Origin: an uncultured Steroidobacter sp.
Lineage (GTDB): Bacteria > Pseudomonadota > Gammaproteobacteria > Steroidobacterales > Steroidobacteraceae
DNA: 7,626 bases
NCBI GenBank assembly: GCA_946478975.1
Contig: CAMLEO010000315.1
Location: 1-7,626 of the forward strand
Direction: 5' to 3'
Part shown: in pieces, positions 6,224 through 7,626 of the stretch
Layout: each line of letters begins with the position of its first letter
How positions within the stretch are numbered: position 1 is the stretch's first letter
Position numbers and translations under genes: made by a program
The notes under the pieces: generated by a model
Database searches by the model: none
Seen by the model: the letters and a program-made list of their open reading frames with translations, nothing else
Told to the model about the DNA's origin: nothing

Positions 6224-7002
6224 GTGAAGCGAAGCTGGTCTACCAGCAGGACGGAGCGGTCGCGCGAATATTTTTCGACAACCCGTCGGCGCACAACGCG
6301 CTCACTCACCAGATGTGGAGTGACCTGCGCGATGTGTGCCGGCAGATTGCGAAAGATTCCAGCGTGCGCGTCGTGATCTTTCGCGGCGTCGGCGGCAAGG
6401 CGTTTATCTCGGGCACGGACATCAGCGGCTTCGCGGGATTCACGTCCGGCCGCGACGGCATCGAATATGAACATCACATCGACGAATGCATGGCGGCCGT
6501 CGATGCATTACCGATGACGACCATTGCAGTGATCGAGGGCTGGGCCGTCGGCGGCGGTTTGAATATTTTCAGCGCGGCCGACTTTCGGATCGCGACTCCA
6601 ACCGCGCGCTTTGCATCGCCGCTCGGGCGAACGTTGGGCAACTGTTTATCCGTCAGCAGCTGCGCGCGTATCGCCAGCGCCCTCGGCGTGACGATGGCGA
6701 AGCGAATGGTGTTATTGGGCGAGATTGTCAGCGCGCAGGAAATGATGGCGAAGGGCGTGCTCTACAGCGTGATCGAGCCCGGCGAGCTGGATGCAGCTGT
6801 CGACGCGCTCTGTCAGCTGGCGATCCCGAACGCGCCGCTGACGACGCGCGCCATGAAAGAAATGATCCGCCGCCTGAGCCGCGCCAACCTGCCGAACGTC
6901 GACGATCTGATCGAGCAGGTTTATGGCAGCAACGATTTCAAGATGGGCGTGCGCAACTTCCTCGCCAGGAACAAGACGCCGCCGCAGTGGAGCGGCAGCT
7001 GA
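6220..7002 (+). CDS. crotonase-superfamily protein (enoyl-CoA hydratase/isomerase fold) lacking both catalytic Glu
   Basis: This is a 260-residue cytoplasmic protein of normal crotonase length. The oxyanion-hole segments are present: KAFISGTDISGF (60-71) and EGWAVGGGLNIFSAADFRIA (106-125, with GGG at 111-113). Aligned by eye to rat enoyl-CoA hydratase, Glu144 falls on N115 (GGGLN) and Glu164 on L135 (SPL). Plain hydratase chemistry is therefore unlikely; isomerase, hydrolase, decarboxylase or C-C cleavage activity is possible. The following GRTLGNCLS motif is, from memory, common in crotonases encoded beside CaiB-type transferases. GAGG lies 6 nt before the ATG, and the ATG overlaps the CoA-transferase stop as ATGA, indicating translational coupling and a shared CoA-ester pathway. 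It is the last gene of the rightward operon, and a hairpin follows directly. Confidence 0.85.
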   Translation: MSEAKLVYQQDGAVARIFFDNPSAHNALTHQMWSDLRDVCRQIAKDSSVRVVIFRGVGGKAFISGTDISGFAGFTSGRDGIEYEHHIDECMAAVDALPMTTIAVIEGWAVGGGLNIFSAADFRIATPTARFASPLGRTLGNCLSVSSCARIASALGVTMAKRMVLLGEIVSAQEMMAKGVLYSVIEPGELDAAVDALCQLAIPNAPLTTRAMKEMIRRLSRANLPNVDDLIEQVYGSNDFKMGVRNFLARNKTPPQWSGS

Positions 7003-7003
7003 A

Positions 7004-7032
7004 ACATCGCCGTCACCACTCGACGGCGATGT
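7004..7032. terminator. bidirectional hairpin between convergent genes
   Basis: The arms ACATCGCCGTC (7004-7014) and GACGGCGATGT (7022-7032) pair perfectly over 11 bp with a 7-base loop. The hairpin starts just past the crotonase stop, and its right arm lies within the last codons of the convergent aldehyde dehydrogenase gene. Only TTT follows on the minus strand and no T-run on the plus strand, so it is an imperfect intrinsic terminator that may act in both directions. Confidence 0.6.
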
Positions 7033-7626
7033 ACTTGGCTTCGGTGAATTCGCGCACGCCGTGATGTGAGCCTTCCCGGCCCAGGCCGCTTTGTTTCACG
7101 CCGCCGAACGGGGCGGCGGCATCGGAGACCAGGCCGCGATTCAACGCGATCATGCCGCTCTCCAGCCGCTCGGAAACGCGCAGCCCGGTTTTGAGATCGC
7201 CGGTATAAACATAGGCGACCAGGCCGTATTCGGTGTCGTTGGCGAGCGCGACCACTTCATCCACCGAATCGAACGGCACCAGCGCGGCCACGGGGCCGAA
7301 GATTTCCTGTTTGAGGATCTGCGCGCCGGCCGGAACATCGACCAGCACGGTGGGCGGATAGAAAAATCCGGGCCCCGGAGTCGTCGTGCCGCCGAGTACC
7401 ACGTGCGCACCGCGCTTCACAGCATCGGCGACCAGCGATTCGATCTTTTCCACCGCGGCTCGATTGATGAGCGCGCCACAGCCGGTGTCCGGCGAGCAGC
7501 CTTCGCCAACTTTGATCGCACTCATCTTCGCGACCAGCTGCCTGGTGAATTCCTCGTACACGCCGCGTTGGATATAGAAACGATTCGCGGCCGTGCAGGC
7601 TTCGCCGCCGTTGCGCATCTTCGCGA
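7013..7626 (-). CDS. NAD(P)-dependent aldehyde dehydrogenase, succinate-semialdehyde dehydrogenase-like (C-terminal part, 5' end beyond window)
   Basis: The C-terminal 203 or so residues of an aldehyde dehydrogenase are visible; the family is about 480 long, so the N-terminal NAD-binding part lies beyond the right edge. The frame is open to the edge and reads AK-MRNGGEACTAANRF, where the Cys of GEAC (about 11 residues into the visible part) is the catalytic nucleophile. Further ALDH signatures are ILKQEIFGPVAALVPF, ANDTEYGLVAYVYTGDL, and the ending APFGGVKQSGLGREGSHHG with EFTEAKYIAVEW. Together these resemble the GabD-type succinate-semialdehyde dehydrogenase branch. It oxidises an aldehyde to a carboxylate in the cytoplasm. 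It faces the crotonase gene, with 10 nt between the two stop codons, so it is in a separate transcript. It may still serve the same pathway by clearing a semialdehyde, but that is inference. Confidence 0.88.
   Translation of the reverse strand, partial: AKMRNGGEACTAANRFYIQRGVYEEFTRQLVAKMSAIKVGEGCSPDTGCGALINRAAVEKIESLVADAVKRGAHVVLGGTTTPGPGFFYPPTVLVDVPAGAQILKQEIFGPVAALVPFDSVDEVVALANDTEYGLVAYVYTGDLKTGLRVSERLESGMIALNRGLVSDAAAPFGGVKQSGLGREGSHHGVREFTEAKYIAVEW

Overview
The window is GC-rich (roughly 60 % by eye), densely packed bacterial DNA. It looks like a catabolic gene cluster from a proteobacterium: it has a PQQ-dependent periplasmic dehydrogenase, a small c-type cytochrome, Tat and Sec export signals, an ACS-type MFS permease and CoA-dependent degradation enzymes. 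I cannot fix the genus. There are no RNA genes, mobile elements or CRISPR arrays that I can see.

Layout. Leftward (minus-strand) operon, read from about 3620 down to 1: a secreted bicupin protein (2714-3619), an mGDH-like quinoprotein dehydrogenase lipoprotein (795-2711), a small cytochrome c (484-798), a Tat-exported ABM-fold protein (39-464), and the first 14 codons of a further exported protein that runs off the left edge (1-42). Spacings are 2 nt, an ATGA overlap, 19 nt and another ATGA overlap, so this is one tightly coupled transcript. All five products carry or appear to carry export signals, so the operon builds a periplasmic oxidation module.

Rightward (plus-strand) operon from about 3694: MFS anion permease (3694-5004), class III (CaiB/BaiF) CoA-transferase (5036-6223) and a crotonase-superfamily protein (6220-7002, ATGA overlap). 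These act at the inner membrane and in the cytoplasm. The two operons diverge from a short AT-rich control region (about 3655-3710). It holds a 21-bp near-perfect inverted repeat overlapping candidate promoters for both directions, so one regulator could control both. No regulator gene is in the window.

At the right edge a convergent aldehyde dehydrogenase of the succinate-semialdehyde dehydrogenase type (7013 to the edge) is seen as its C-terminal part only. An 11-bp perfect hairpin separates it from the crotonase gene.

Inferred logic: an alcohol, sugar or similar hydroxylated compound is oxidised in the periplasm by the quinoprotein, with electrons passed to the small cytochrome. The carboxylate product is imported by the MFS permease, activated as a CoA ester by the CoA-transferase and transformed by the crotonase, which lacks both catalytic glutamates of enoyl-CoA hydratase. 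An aldehyde released on the way could be oxidised by the ALDH. The substrate is unknown. The most interesting points are the secreted bicupin with a degenerate second metal site, the Tat-exported ABM protein, the non-canonical crotonase and the shared operator.
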